Positions 1 through 12,800 of a DNA stretch of 64,000 bases are shown here, piece by piece. The position numbers were made by a program, and so were the translations under genes. Every line of letters starts with the position of its first letter. Position 1 is the stretch's first letter. The notes under the pieces are model-generated. The model did not search any database and was not told the origin of the DNA. It worked only from the letters and a program-made list of their open reading frames with translations. The DNA is taken from assembly GCA_025642065.1 (NCBI GenBank), contig JAODUP010000557.1, forward strand, positions 27,501-91,500, read 5' to 3'. This DNA is from Paralvinella palmiformis (lineage: Eukaryota; Annelida; Polychaeta; Terebellida; Alvinellidae).

Positions 1-99
1 GTAATAGCATCAAAGTATGTAATTGCATGCGTATTTATCTGGATCCGATGTATTTATTTCTCATTGGCATGTACGTCTTCCCCCCCCTTCTACTGGTGT

Positions 100-415
100 T
101 AGATTTAGATTTCTAGCTTTTGCTTCATGATTTCTGTCACGAAAAAGGCATAACACACGAAAGAGTTAGATATCTCACATGCGCACAAGGAAGTATTAAT
201 GAACAATATAACGTAAGTATATACGTGGTTATTTTCAAGCATGTGTTTGACTTTATAAATAACAGAAATATTTTTCAAGACATTTTTACAAACAACATTA
301 ATATGATTAGACCATGACAATTTTTCATCTACCAATACTCCTAGGAATTTAATAATTCTAATCCAGCAATCCTAAGTTTACAATGATCCTTATAAGGCTT
401 GTTATGGTAATACGT
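100..415 (-). mobile_element. LINE reverse-transcriptase fragment (family X, copy 1)
   Basis: The minus strand encodes VDEKLSWSNHINVVCKNVLK followed by NIS, the conserved stretch just after the palm of a non-LTR reverse transcriptase. The same block recurs almost unchanged near 32.5 kb on the minus strand, and the DNA on both sides is alignable between the copies, including a shared run at about 395-405 and 32610-32625. The piece is short and has neither catalytic core nor endonuclease, so it is a dead fragment. It continues past the block into degraded C-terminal sequence. The clade (CR1 or Jockey-like) is inferred from the general pattern only. Confidence 0.75.
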
Positions 416-552
416 GTACGTACGTAGATCTGAGATTTTTTCCTTGATTCATGACATGAAACAGTGTAACCATTCTTTCAGGTCAATGAGTGTAACGGTA
501 TAGGGTCAGAATGACACAAAAAGTGTTTGTTACGCATCATCTTGACAACCGG

Positions 553-1157
553 GGCTGTTTCGTAACGGGACCGTCCCGTTTCGCAATCGCTGTGGTTTTA
601 AGAATGCATCTCCGTTTAGTAAACACGTGGCAACGAAATGTGCGCTGTTATTTCTAAATTATCTAGCAAAATGATGTGTTAATGTCGTTCAAAATTAAAT
701 TGAATATAAATTATATAGACCTCTATATATAGATATATGAACAAATACATTCTGAAAACAGTGAATTATTTGAAGCTGTTGAAACGGTCCTCGATCTTCC
801 CGTTTCGAAACCGGACGGGCAGTTTAGAAACGGGACGCGGACCAATTCAAGGACATCAAAATATGAGGTTTTCAGACGTTATTTGTTCATATTTTATATA
901 CATATATAAATGCCTACAAACACACGCGAAAATAATAAATTCATATTTTACAAAATGGTGCACGATCAAATTTATCATAATCTGATCATGCCGATTATTG
1001 TCCTAAAAGAAAAGTTTCAGGTCAATGATACCGATGCTTTCCTGAATCAAGTAGTTGCGAAACGGGCCGCCTATCTTATAATCACAAGCATTGCAGTGCG
1101 GTTGCGAAACGAGAAGGTCCCGTTTTAAAACGGGCAGCGTTGCGAAAAGGGAAGGTA
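553..1157. repeat. Cluster of GAAACGGGA / TCCCGTTTC inverted motifs
   Basis: Four groups of a motif built on GAAACGGG or its complement CCCGTTTC lie at about 553-600, 779-842, 1056-1070 and 1099-1157. Some are palindromic: AACGGGACCGTCCCGTT near 562 has 7-bp arms around a 3-base centre, and CCCGTTTTAAAACGGG near 1118 is a perfect 16-bp palindrome. The groups are far more GC-rich than the surrounding AT-rich DNA. There is no plausible coding frame. A decayed foldback element or a diverged satellite is possible; the function is unknown. Confidence 0.6.
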
Positions 1158-2200
1158 CACAAGCGCTTTAATTGTGATACTTAAATATTCCACATAGATA
1201 TAACCCATTGTATTGGGGGAAATATATTATTTGCATTGTCTCTGGTAATAAAACACAAACATTAAACGATTATACTCATTACTTATTTACTTATTAGTGG
1301 TAAGAAAAGTGAGAATTATTGCCTAACACATTCTCTTACTGGTTAAACAGTGAAAGAATGACCGAAATAACTCACCAGATGGCGGGATAGGTACTGTTTC
1401 CGGTGTTGATTCCCGACGTTGGTTGAGTTTAAGGTTTTGTGTTAAATTTCAAAAATAACTGCTGAAGTGAAGTTCTTCTTAATGATATTATGTTAGATAT
1501 TGATAACCCATTAACCTGATATATATTGGGTAAAGGTTGTTAATTTATAGTTATAGCATGCCACTTCTTCGGCATGTCATCTCCGTCACACTGTATGTAC
1601 TAAGTACACACGCTTGACACTGCACAAATCCTTTCGTCATTTTTGTGCTTTTATGCAAAAGACGAAAAGTCTGTTTTTACGTCTGCTAGATGTAGGTGAT
1701 TTTGCAGGTTGAAGGTTTGTATAATGCATAATTATATAGTAAACTATTAATAAATTATTGATTTTGTCATCATTCGATTTATAATTATAGATGTCAAGTC
1801 TCAAGATGCTTAGATCTAGATGATATCATAACACTTGATTCTTAGTCTTGGTTAAGTAAAAGTCCGTTTTTTACGGCTGACAGATATAGGTGATTTTGCA
1901 CAGTGAAGGTTTGGTTAATACATGATTGTATAGTAAACTATTAATATACCAGAGTACAGAATAAAAGGCTATTGCCTGTCGGGTATTCCGGTCTTCACTA
2001 CTTTTGTAGTTTCTTGTTATATAATCTATGGCGTCATGTACATATTGACTTTCCAGTGATTGTGAAGTCTAGATTTAAAAGAATTTAGGGTAGGGGCTGT
2101 GACAACATGATCTGATAATTAGTTCTAGTCCTGAACCACTTGCTGGCTGAATGGTTTTTTTTCTTTTTTCAAGTCGACAGCACCCTATGAATAACCTCTG
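1158..2200. other. Non-coding spacer, no gene recognised
   Basis: No exon-like frame is visible. Two segments near 1660-1740 and 1860-1935 resemble each other (AGTCCGTTTTTTACG-type start, then GTGATTTTGCA, then ATAGTAAACTATTAATA), which suggests a diverged direct duplication with a unit of about 190 bp. Confidence 0.4.
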
Positions 2201-2215
2201 ACTATGACCTCTGGT

Positions 2216-2840
2216 TCATTCATTGAGTGCTCTGTTGAAGAATGCTCTTGGGTCAAGTCTGTCTATCCCATTCATGATCTTGTACACCTGCATCATGTCC
2301 CCTCGTTGTCTTCTAAACAAAAGTGATGGGAGCCTCAGGACAACTAGCCGCTGTTCATAGGACAGATGCTTCAGGTGTGGGACTAACTTTGTTACTCGAC
2401 GCTGAACCCTTTCCACTGCCAATTTATCCATCTGATAGTGTGGATGCCAAATAATGTTTCCATATTCCAGGTGTGGTCTGACAAGTGCCTTGTACAGCCT
2501 TGGCAGAGTGACTTCATCTGGACATGAGAATGTCTTGATGAGACACAGCATCCTACTAGACTTGTTAACAGCAAATGATATGTGCTGATGGAATTTCAGC
2601 TCCTCATCAACATAGACACTGAGCTCCTTTTCTACTTTAGTGGAATGCAACTCAATATCTCCCATCTTTTAGGCTAGACATCTGTTATAATCGAATGCCT
2701 TGCGGAAATCGAGGTACACTGTGTCAATTGGGTCACCAGAGTCAAGCATTTCAGTCCACAGTTCTAAGACTGTGAGTAGTTGAATCATACCTCCCCGGGA
2801 CAAAGCCATGTTGGGCATCACAGAATAATTGATTTTCCAT
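2216..2840 (-). mobile_element. Gapped CR1-like LINE reverse transcriptase
   Basis: On the minus strand, 2840-2690 encodes the front of a reverse-transcriptase palm: AQHGFVPGR, then after a one-base frameshift QLLTVLELWTEMLD and the motif-A block DTVYLDFRKAFD. The frame then jumps, within about 30 bases, to 2665-2216. That part encodes the post-palm region (VDEELKFHQHISFAVNKSSR, RPHLEYGNIIWHP, ERVQRRVTKL). The middle of the palm, including the YADD-type catalytic motif, is missing. The element is therefore internally deleted and inactive. HLEYGNIIW and VQRRVTKLVP are typical of CR1/L2-type elements. Confidence 0.85.
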
Positions 2841-2879
2841 ATGATGTACTACTACTTGGTGATCATGTATTATTGACTC

Positions 2880-3780
2880 CCTAAAAGCTAACCCTGTGGT
2901 GCTAGTTTGGCACAGCCTCTAATATATATATCAGATACGCACACCGACAGTGTCACCCCAAGTGAGCATTTAACCAATTACAATGGTCTGGATACTGTGG
3001 GCTCCGCCCCCAACACCGTGACACCACCACATATCATACCTGTAACATATATAGGGATATTGCTATTTAGGAATTAATTAATTTTATCATCTCACCAGGA
3101 ATGCCAATCTGGAACCCAAACCTGCCCCCCCTCTCCTAAAACTGACTACTATAGCCTGTCCTCAGACCTAACTTTTTCAATAACCATTTGAGACTGGCTG
3201 GAACTAATTAAAAACCCTCATTTCAAGGCTCCTACCGGACAGTGGAATATAAACATCTTTGATGACTACAAAGTACACACTTATATGGGGATACACCCAA
3301 GACCATATATGAGCCACCACTTGATATAATCAAATATCTGTTTAGCTAAAAGCTCCTTGTTGTTAGGCTTGAGCTATTGTTTTACCACATTAACACTTAT
3401 ATGTGGTGTTACCAATATACCGGAACAAAATTGATCCAGAACTTTGGTTCCACCTATATATATACATATATACACAGTCTAACCTGCTCTTAAAGTCACC
3501 TGTGGGGACTCACTGAAAGTGGAGTTTAAAGACTGGTGGAGCTTCCAGACAGGTTGGACTCCAGGCACTTATTAAAAGATGGAACTTCCAGTGACTAAAC
3601 AACACATAGTATATATAGATATGCTATTTATTTATATTTATGTGTGTATATCTAATTGTTAAAATATACATGCACAAAGATCTAATTAGTTCGTTGGTTT
3701 TGTCAGTGTCAGTCTTACGACGAATACATCAGCTATGACTGGGTGCATTTCCACTATATTCCTCCAATACTTATGCTTGA
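2880..3780. other. Spacer between two LINE remnants
   Basis: AT-rich sequence with TATA-type short runs and no recognisable coding exon. It may include the 3' untranslated part of the RTE-like element that starts downstream on the plus-strand scale, but no boundary was seen. Confidence 0.35.
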
Positions 3781-3789
3781 TGAATTTTT

Positions 3790-6700
3790 GTATTTGGTCT
3801 TTCACTCACTTATTCTCTTTGTCCTCAGTGGGACATAAGGCCACAACAATGTTTTGCCACAAGGTCCTATCTTTAGCTGAAGCCTGAGCCTCACCCCATG
3901 ACAACTCTTTCAGCTTGGCCTTTACTGTCTTTGGCCATCCTCGTTTCCTTTTTCCAGGTGGTGTCCATCTCAGTGCCACTTTGGGAATGCTGTCTTTGTG
4001 CATTCTCAGGACATGCCCTAGCCATTCTCAGTCATCGGTGTTTGATTTTCAGGACAGCACTGTTGCAACCCGTTTTCTTATAGGGTTCCACGTTGGAAAT
4101 TTTATTTGGCCAGAACATACAGCAGATCTTTCTCAAACATCCATTGTGGAATGCATTGATCTTTGCCATGTCCCCTTTAACCACTTGCCAGCACTCTGAG
4201 CCATACAGAAGGATGGACTTCACATTACTGTTGTAGTCTTATCTTTGTTTTGGTGGTGTATTGGTTAGACTTCCAAATGTTCTGCAGTTTGGCGAAAGCA
4301 CAGCAGGCTTTACCGAGTCTTGCCTTGATGTCTTTTTGGCCTCCATGTTCTTTGCTGATGAGACTACCCAGGTAGGTAAAGTCCTGTACAAACTCAAGTG
4401 GTTCACCATTTACAGTAACAGGTGCAGTTGGTGTTGTGTTGATGCTCATCACTTGTGTCTTGGATGTATTGATGGTAAGCACAGTTTGCTTTACATATCT
4501 CTCTAATCTATCAGTTTTTTCCTGCAGATGGTCAAGCTTTACTGATAGAAATGCAAGGTCATCAGCAAAGTTGAGGTCTTTAACTGGGAAAAGAGAATCC
4601 ACTAGATACCCCTGGGTTTATCTGATGTAGTTTTCTGCATGACCCAGTCGATGATGACCAAGAAGAGGATGGGTGAGAGGGTGCTTCCCTGTCTAACACC
4701 CGATTTCACTGGGAACCACTCAGAGGATGTATTACTGAGGATGACACTGCATTCAAAGTGGTTGTAGAATGTCTCTATCAATGAAACAATCTTTAAAGAT
4801 ACACCTTAGGATCTTCCACAGAGTGTCATGGTGGCTATTATCAAAGGCCTTTTTGAAATCAATGAAGTTGATATACAGTGGGCAGTTCCATTCTAGAGTC
4901 TGCTCTATGATGTTTCTCAATGTAAATATCTGGTCAGTGCACCCTCTTCTCTTCCGGAATCCCGCTTGTTCTTATCGATAGCTGTTTTCGATTCTTCCAA
5001 GAAGGATTCTACAGAAGACTTTGCTGGGGATTGACAAGAGTGTGATTCCTCGCCAATTGTCACAGACTTGGAGGTTGCCTTTCTTAGGGATCTTTATAAT
5101 GAGTCCTTTGTCCCAGTCACTTGGGATAGTCATTTTGTCCTAAATGGTGTCTAACAAATTAGTCAGGACTCTTGTAGCTGTACTGAGGTCAGCCTTCAAC
5201 ATTTCAGCATGAATGGAGTCTATGCCTGGGGCTTTTCCACTCTTCATAGCTTTGATCGCATTTCTAACTTCCGCTTTTGTTCGGGGACTGGTGTTGATGT
5301 TGAGGTCATCTGGCACTGGTGGGGGGGTCAGCGGGTTCATCTGGCTGAGGGTGGTTCAGAACTTCACAGAAATATTCAACCCATCTATCAGCTTGTTCAT
5401 GTTCAGTTGTAATAGTGCTGCCATCTTTCACAGGGGCAGAGTGGGTAGTGTAATTACCAGAGACGTTTGGTGATCTTGTAGACACTAGACAGTGCTCATT
5501 TTACCTCTTGCTGCAAGGACTCAGCTTCTGCTGCTAGTCCTTCTACATAGGACCTCGTCATTCCTGGCACTCTTCTTCACTTCTTTGCCTTTGTATGCTT
5601 TTTGGTATTTAGCATCTTCATTTTGAGTTGTTTCCGCTCCTCAATCTTTTTCCATGTTTCTGGTGTTAGCCATTCCTTGTGGTTCTTCTCGTGGCCCAAG
5701 ACTTTGGTAGCTACTGTGACATAGGTCTTCTTGCTGGTATCCCATTTGTTGGTAGCGTTGTGGTCAGTCTCCTCTGAAGCGGTTCCTCAGCTCCAACACG
5801 AACTGCTGTTTGGTGACTGGGCATGTGAGTCTTGTGACATCTAGTTGTCTGCAGTGCTGACTCTCTGGTACCACTTTGTGGAGCTTCAACTATGACGCAT
5901 GCAGTTACCAAATAGTGATCACTATAAATGTCAGCTCCACGGCAAACTCACACATCTTGAAGGGACCTACGCCATTTTCCATTTATGATAATGTGGTCGA
6001 TTTGATTGCTTGTCCTACCATCAGGTGATTTCCAGGTAAGCTTGTGGATGTCCCGGTGTGCAAAGATGGTGCATCCAATTACATAGATGTTGTTCAAGCA
6101 GAAGTCAACAAGCTGTTCACCATTGTCATTCATCACGCCACAACCATGTTTGCCCATGGCTCTTTCGCAGTTGGGTTTTTTGGGCCCAACTTTGGCATTC
6201 ATGTCTCCGATGATCAGAAACATATCGTGTTGTGGCACTTTGGCGACTGCTTTTTACAGCTGTTGGTACCAGTCTTCCTTGTCCTCTTTGTCCGATTCAT
6301 TGGTTGGGGCATAACACAGTTGAAGCGTGCTTTCATTATCCTATCACTGATCGGTTCCCAGCAAGGTGTTGGCCTTCTGCTTGGAGATTACAAGGGCTAC
6401 ACCATGGATGTGTGTGTCTCTATGTCCTGAGTATAGTATAGTTGAACCATCATGGATCACCTGTCACCCGGACCTAGTCCATCGGCACTTGCTAACCCCT
6501 AGGATGTCCAGTCTATCTTTTCCTCTCGCGGATGACTTGTGCTAACTTTGAGGTCTTGTTCATTGTACGGACATTCCGTGTCCCTATGCTGATGTTAGTT
6601 TTAGGCCCGAGCAGACTATCTGTTGCACACCTGACTTCCTGGTGTAGGCTTTCAGCAGGTGTGGTCATACTGCCAGGCTGGCTCAAGTCTGCTTGTGGTT

Positions 6701-6850
6701 TCCGTAACAATATTTTATGGGGTGGGGTTGTTAGCTCCATGGCCAGCCCCCAACCTGCAGGATCAGGTGCTGGGTTTCATCTGGTCCCTCCCCTGAGACC
6801 TGTCCGGCTTGGTTAAACCTGCCAGGGGCTTAGGCCCCCGCCGGTTTAGC
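3790..6850 (-). mobile_element. Decayed near-full-length RTE-like LINE (endonuclease + reverse transcriptase)
   Basis: Read on the minus strand, the parts come in the order expected for an RTE-type non-LTR retrotransposon. Endonuclease start ISIGTRNVRTMNKTSKLAQV lies near 6600 and is followed by RLDILGVSKCRW. Endonuclease core HDMFLIIGDMNAKVG and TSNQIDHIIING lies at about 6240-5960. Reverse-transcriptase fingers KAPGIDSIHAEMLKAD lie near 5230. RKRRGCTDQIFTLRNIIEQ and FIDFKKAFD lie near 4950-4850. NFADDLAFLS, carrying the catalytic Asp pair, lies near 4570, followed by DFTYLGSLIS and LLYGSECW with FHNGCLRKI. Frameshifts and stops separate these blocks, so no intact protein can be made. The CFDP2/BovB-like look of the endonuclease supports RTE placement; this is family knowledge, not a search result. 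Confidence 0.9.
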
Positions 6851-6859
6851 TCCCAGAAT

Positions 6860-7680
6860 CCTTGAGACACGCAAGCCTCCTCACCACCAACAAGGTACCA
6901 GCACAGAGAGGAGTCTTTGCTCATATCAAATGCCTCTCCAACAGTGCAAGAACTGGAGTTTTTATCATACATCTCCAGAGCCTTCACTTTTTTATCTAAA
7001 GTTAAGATTTTGCAGGATTTGCGAAACATCTTGCAATTCACGCAGAAGGTCATCGTTTCTTAATATCACAATGTATAATATGTCAGGAATAGCATGCAAG
7101 TTGGCATATCAAAAGTATAATGTGATTAATTAGAAAATTTGCTGACAATTTATATCCAAATTATTTTGTAGAGATTGCAATTACAGTTTAGCAGTTTTCT
7201 ATTTTTCACAGATTTTCTAGGTTTGTCTGTTTGGCGTTATGTGAGCCATTGTTGGACAGGGAGCTAATTACATCATTACTTTAATTGTCTTAAATGTCAG
7301 TTTACTCATCAAGAATCAATTGTCTTTACATAACATAGTTAAGACACCGTCAGCGCAAGACTTCATGCACACTGTAGGAGGCATAATCATTGGGGAAGAG
7401 CCATTATTGGTCAATATGTTGGTAGTGGTCATCCAATGACAATCAGTGCCGGTATTATCGCACCTGGTGGTTACTTGACAGGTAATATTGTAGACCCAGG
7501 ACCGTTTTCGGCAGCTGCTAATGAGTAGCATCTTATGAAAATACTTATGAAAATGAATTCGCTACCTGCAGTGTTACGGAAAAACGTTCAACATTCAACA
7601 ATGTTTTATAATTTTTTTAGTATTTTAGCACATACCAAACTGAACGTACACTGGAATTAACAGTACATGTCATTATATTA
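6860..7680. other. Intergenic DNA, no feature recognised
   Basis: AT-rich sequence with only short, unsupported open frames on both strands. No splice-bounded exon, repeat or RNA gene was recognised. Confidence 0.35.
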
Positions 7681-7685
7681 ACGGT

Positions 7686-8449
7686 TGCCCAGGGCAAGTC
7701 AAAATTCAGTTTGCACAAGTCAAAATTACCCCTCACTTGTCCAGCCCGGCAAGTGGCCGATTTCTTATCATTTAACAATAAAATGAACACTCATCCTGTA
7801 GCCCACAGTGACCGCAATACATCAAGGTCACGATATTTGTTTACTTTTCAACTTGGCAGCCTGTCAGCTTAGTTAATCTGGTCTATCAGTACATTTAGGA
7901 ACATGAGCACTGCTAGCTAACTACTATACTGATGTTACATTTAACAGCCAATCATGGAGTGAGATTAGGCAACATTGTGGCACTTTTGTCTTATGGCTGT
8001 AGCTTGAAAAAAGCACCACATGCCACGGAACTACTTAATTTGATAGTGGCTCAGTGACAGTAAGATGAAGCATAGGGAATTAAGCTTGGGACTATCTGGC
8101 TTTACAGCCACCAATAAGTACAAACTACTGCCAACAAGCTAGAATGCAAACAGAGCAAAGTAAGAAAGATTATGAAAGCTCTAAACAAGTTCGTTCATTT
8201 ATTCCATCTTGACGAATAGAATTTTCAGGCCTTGTAGACTAAGACAATGGTGTATTATGTACAGTTTGCATAGGTCATAATATATTATCAAACTTCAATA
8301 AAAACATAAATTTGTCTTATATGCTATACATGTATAAATACTTGTTAATTTATAAAACAATTTGCAAAAGAAAACGGTGCAAAACTTTGGGTCAGGGCAA
8401 GTGGATTTCGGGGCTCACTTGCTCGACATGCAAGTACCAAAAAAATTTA
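7686..8449. mobile_element. Possible non-autonomous DNA element with GCAAGTG inverted ends
   Basis: The left end contains GGCAAGTC, CTTGTCCAGCCCGGCAAGTG and GCCGATTTC. The reverse complement of the right end contains CTTGCATGTCGAGCAAGTG and CCCCGAAATCC, giving imperfect terminal inverted repeats about 760 bp apart. The interior is AT-rich and non-coding. Exact boundaries and a target-site duplication were not established, so the classification (hAT-like or other) is open. Confidence 0.45.
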
Positions 8450-9044
8450 ATGAACTGGCATGAGGTATCGAATCAGTTCATAACATTTTCATTGTATTTT
8501 GCAATGACTGAAGTATATTGAGTGCACTTTTTGATGTTCTTGTATTGGTTTTTTGTCATTCATGCGCAGAATATGTTTGGGTAATTTGTGCTCGCCTCTG
8601 TAGTTTCCCTACCTCAACAATTTTCCTGCGTTCCTGCAAAATGTCAGACAGTTTCAAAAGTTTTTCCTTATCACTGTACAAAGTTTTATATGCTAATGTC
8701 TATAATTTAGTGCAATACGTACATCGTGCAGTTCTTTCTGCACAACCATCATGGTCATATTTATCTACCTTTTAAGTATACAGGTTACAACCTTTTCTGA
8801 AAAGATCACACCACTACAAAATGTCAATTACCAGGAGTATTCTCTGGAGAGATTAACAATAAATGCCATGTTCTGAATATATCACTCTTATTAATTGGTC
8901 AGTAGTTTGATACGCTCTCACTAATAAAAAGCATTCTACTGCAAAAAATTGTCATGCATGCTTACTGTCATCACCAGCACAGTGTAGTGAATATTTTTAC
9001 ATTTTATAAATTTCTGAGTTATCTGGTTATATTTTGTTATTTAA

Positions 9045-9200
9045 CTAGAAATACCTTGAGGGTGGTCACTGCCAGGGTGTTTTATGTCCTCAGGGGGTCT
9101 TTAACATCTCCCTTTATTTTTAATAATTCAGTGAAGACGGCAGCACCATTTAATGTGTTCAGCCACCCACGATGTTGTGAACCGAGAAATTAATCTCTGG
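9045..9200 (+). repeat. Dispersed repeat family R1, copy 1
   Basis: The segment begins AAATACCTTGAGGGTGGTC, includes CACTGCCAGGGTGTTTTA and ends with CCACCCACGATGTTGTGA. The first half matches a copy at 18860-18950 and the second half matches 55690-55785. It is interspersed non-coding DNA. The order of shared blocks implies one longer parental element. Confidence 0.7.
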
Positions 9201-9750
9201 AAAAGTTTTGACCTCTTGCTGGGATCCAACCTGTGACTGCTTGGCCACTGGAGCTCATAATGAAAATGGCAGTGCCATTTAATGTGTTCATCCATTTTGC
9301 AGGATCAAACCTGTGATCCTTGGTCATTAGGCTAAGCTCTCCCTTAGCTCAAAATATGATGCACATAATTGCTAGACAACTGAAGGTATCTTTGTTTATA
9401 TATCAGAACAAAGTCCCCCAGCAAATATACCGTATTTCATCTCAAAAAGTCAATGTCCATACAGATTTGAGTAAGTCCACATAAATAAATCCCTTTAGTG
9501 TTTACATGAATGTTTATTGTCATATAATTCACACATTTTGTTTCAGTGCCTACCACCATCTAAAGACATGGATAAATTATTCCACCCAACACTTCTGACC
9601 CAATACATGTTTACGAATTTCACCCCTAAGTAGATGTCTCCTGTTGTTATATTGTACTTAGCAAGAGAGGTTAATGTACTTCTGTCTTGCTGTAATGAAG
9701 AGAAATATGCAGTTTGATTGATGATAAAGTTCCTGTTTTATACATTGCAG

Positions 9751-9850
9751 GCACCTGACTAGTAAAGCAGAGGATAATCTGAGAGGCCAGATTCTCCTTG
9801 GGCATTAATTGTATAAAATCACTTAGCAGTCATTACAGTGAACATCAGTC
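9751..9850 (+). other. TBP: Probable 5' untranslated part of the TBP first coding exon
   Basis: A good acceptor (TACATTGCAG) ends at 9750, 100 bases before the TBP start codon at 9851, with no in-frame ATG between. This suggests that an upstream non-coding exon is spliced to this point. The promoter was not located. Confidence 0.5.
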
Positions 9851-12800
9851 ATGGATAATTCACCACATTTCCCATCTTACACTCAAGGGCTCTTGAATCA
9901 GGTACTTGGTTTATGTAACAGCATGCATTGGATTACTAACAGTGATGTTATTGAAGAAATCAGTCTTCAGTGGATTTAATAAGAGATGAATATTTAAAGA
10001 AATAATGACTTAATTTAAGTACTCCATTCTCTGCACTTCTAAAACAGATCTTTATTTACAGTTAGATAAATATGGCATTACGTTTTCCATCCCCCCCCCC
10101 CAATAAATTTGTTTGTTTTAATCTGTTCTATTTTATTTCAGCCTGGAGGTACTCAAGCCACTCTGTTTTCACCATTAGTTTCTAGTGGTTACATGCCTCC
10201 CACACCTAATAATCAAGTACCCAGTGCAGCTTCCACAAATGTTGGCTCTGTGATGCCTCCTCCATCCAATTCTAGTATGTTTCAGCACTCGGCTGGACCG
10301 ATGACACCACTGAATCCAGCTACCCCAGCCTCTGAAGGTTCAGGGATAACACCTATACTACAGTAAGTTGTTGGAGTAATTTCTCTGCTACCTGTGTGTA
10401 GGATACTATGGTTTGGGCCATTCTTCGGTATGAAAACTTCAATTTTTGTTCAGGATTTTTCACATTAGAGGTTGCCATTCATATTATTAACTAACGATGT
10501 TTTGCAGATGCTGGTTTTTATGTTCCGCTGATAGGGCAGTGTAATGCAAAATGTGTTATCCCTGGTGCATTTAAAAAAACTTTTCTGGTAACTTATAGCT
10601 GTTTAAGCCAAATACAAGTCTGCTTTGTTGTTCTTTATCACAATAACTTATGTTTATTAAACTATCTTAGCTGTTAGTTAAGTCTGAATATGTTGACATA
10701 TATTGTTATCATTTTATGGTCAGTTATTAATGTAGTCAAAATTTAGTTGCCAGACACTTAATGATTTGGCATTTCACTCTTTAGGACAAATGTAAAATGT
10801 GTTCACAGTAAAAAGAAAATTTCATTCCTTTCTATTTTAAATAGTTTTGTAATTGTACTGTGGCAGCCATTTCATTTTAGTATATGCTACATTATTGTGG
10901 TGGCCACTGATATATCTATAGGCTTGTTTACAATCATATAATCATTTAACTAGAAACTAAGCAGATCACAAGAAGTCGATGTTGATTACATATGAAAGCA
11001 ACTTATCACAGATTTTATGCCAGTTACATACTGGCATAGTAAATTACAGTTGATAAGCAAACCTATATGCATAGACAACATATAAATAAGTATATAGTAA
11101 ATGGCAAGTTATTCTCTTCATCCACACATACACAGTAATTTGGTGTTTTATTGAAGCATTTGATTCAATAGATCTTCACTTTTTGTAACTATAACCATGC
11201 AGCTATCTGTGTTTTCCTGTGCAAAGCATGACGAGCAACTGTGAAATAAGAAGTGTTAACATCACAAACGGATCACTTTTTGTGGCATTATTTTGAATAT
11301 TTGTATTTACTATTTGATTTGGTCCTATCATATAATTAAAATAATAGAAATTTGATTTTAGACAAATGTATAGAGTAAATATGGTAGTTGGTTTAATACA
11401 TTTTGGAAAAATATTAACAAAAGTATCATAGTATTCGCCAAATCACCTTACACCTAAAGATGTGTAAGTCTGAAAAAAAGTACTTATAGTTAAGCCATAC
11501 TGAGACTGATTTTGTTCACATAAACTAACCTGACCCAAAATGATATGTTTTTCTTATAAAGAGTGAAGCATGCAGTTTCCTCTTTTGTGGTTTTCTACCT
11601 TTTTAAGTATTTCATGGTTATTTCTGTTGTTGGTGTAAATTGAGTGTAGAATATGAGATTTGTGGGGGGAGGGTGATGTGGAAATGTGAGGACTGTGTGG
11701 AAATTGTGCGCTTGTTCATTCTTCTGTTTAATCAATATCAACGTGAACAACTATGATTGTTCAGGGCCAATGGGAAGACAGCTTCAGCTACATTGGTCCC
11801 CCAATTTCTTTATATGTAATATACTTGTAAAATTGCATTATGTATATGTTATTTGATATTGAAATTGGAAATAAATACTACTACTACGCAGTCATTTCGC
11901 CACTCCACCGGTCATGAAAATTCTACATGAACTCTATATTTGTGTTTTTGAACATGTTTAAATAAATAGTTCCAATCATCCTTATGACAATCCAAAGATG
12001 GACCTTACTGTCAGTGAATTGGCATTATTCCTTACTGCTTGTTTGGATTTATTGTACGAATATGGCAAGGTTCCCACATGTTCTACAAATCCTGGAAAAT
12101 AACATTTTCATTTTCCAGGTCCTGGAAATATCCTTAAATATTACAAAATCTTGAAATGTCCTTGAAAAAATATTGCCTGTGAAAAACATCCACTTAGAAC
12201 AATAAGCCCATGAATATATATTATGCCTGTAGAAGAAAATTTCAATTGCAGAAGAAAAAGAGTACCAGTACAGAGTCTTGATATCCTGTGTTAGTTAAAA
12301 TCTAAATAAAAGTGGGTGAATCAGACAGCTAAAGGGGGTGAGGAGGATGTATCATAAATAATGTTAATAATTGATCATACATATGATATGCTTTTTTTTC
12401 TCTTGATTTATTACCTTTAAAACTTCCATACTTCTTGTTTAGGAAAAAATATCTGATGCAGAACGTGGTGATTTTATGATGACCTGTTTTTTGTTGTATC
12501 TTCCAGGAATATTGTGTGTACAGTGAATTTATGTTGTAAGTTAGACCTGAAAAAAATTGCTCTTCATGCTAGAAATGCTGAATATAATCCAAAACGATTT
12601 GCTGCAGTTATTATGAGAATCCGTGATCCCCGCACAACAGCTTTGATCTTTAGTTCTGGGAAGATGGTTTGCACTGGAGCCAAGAGGTAAGAGATATGGA
12701 TAATGATACCTTAATGAGAAGATAAATCTGTTTAATAAAAGTTATTTGTTCCTTCAGAATAAGAATGATATATAGAGATGTACAGGTCAAATGACATAAT

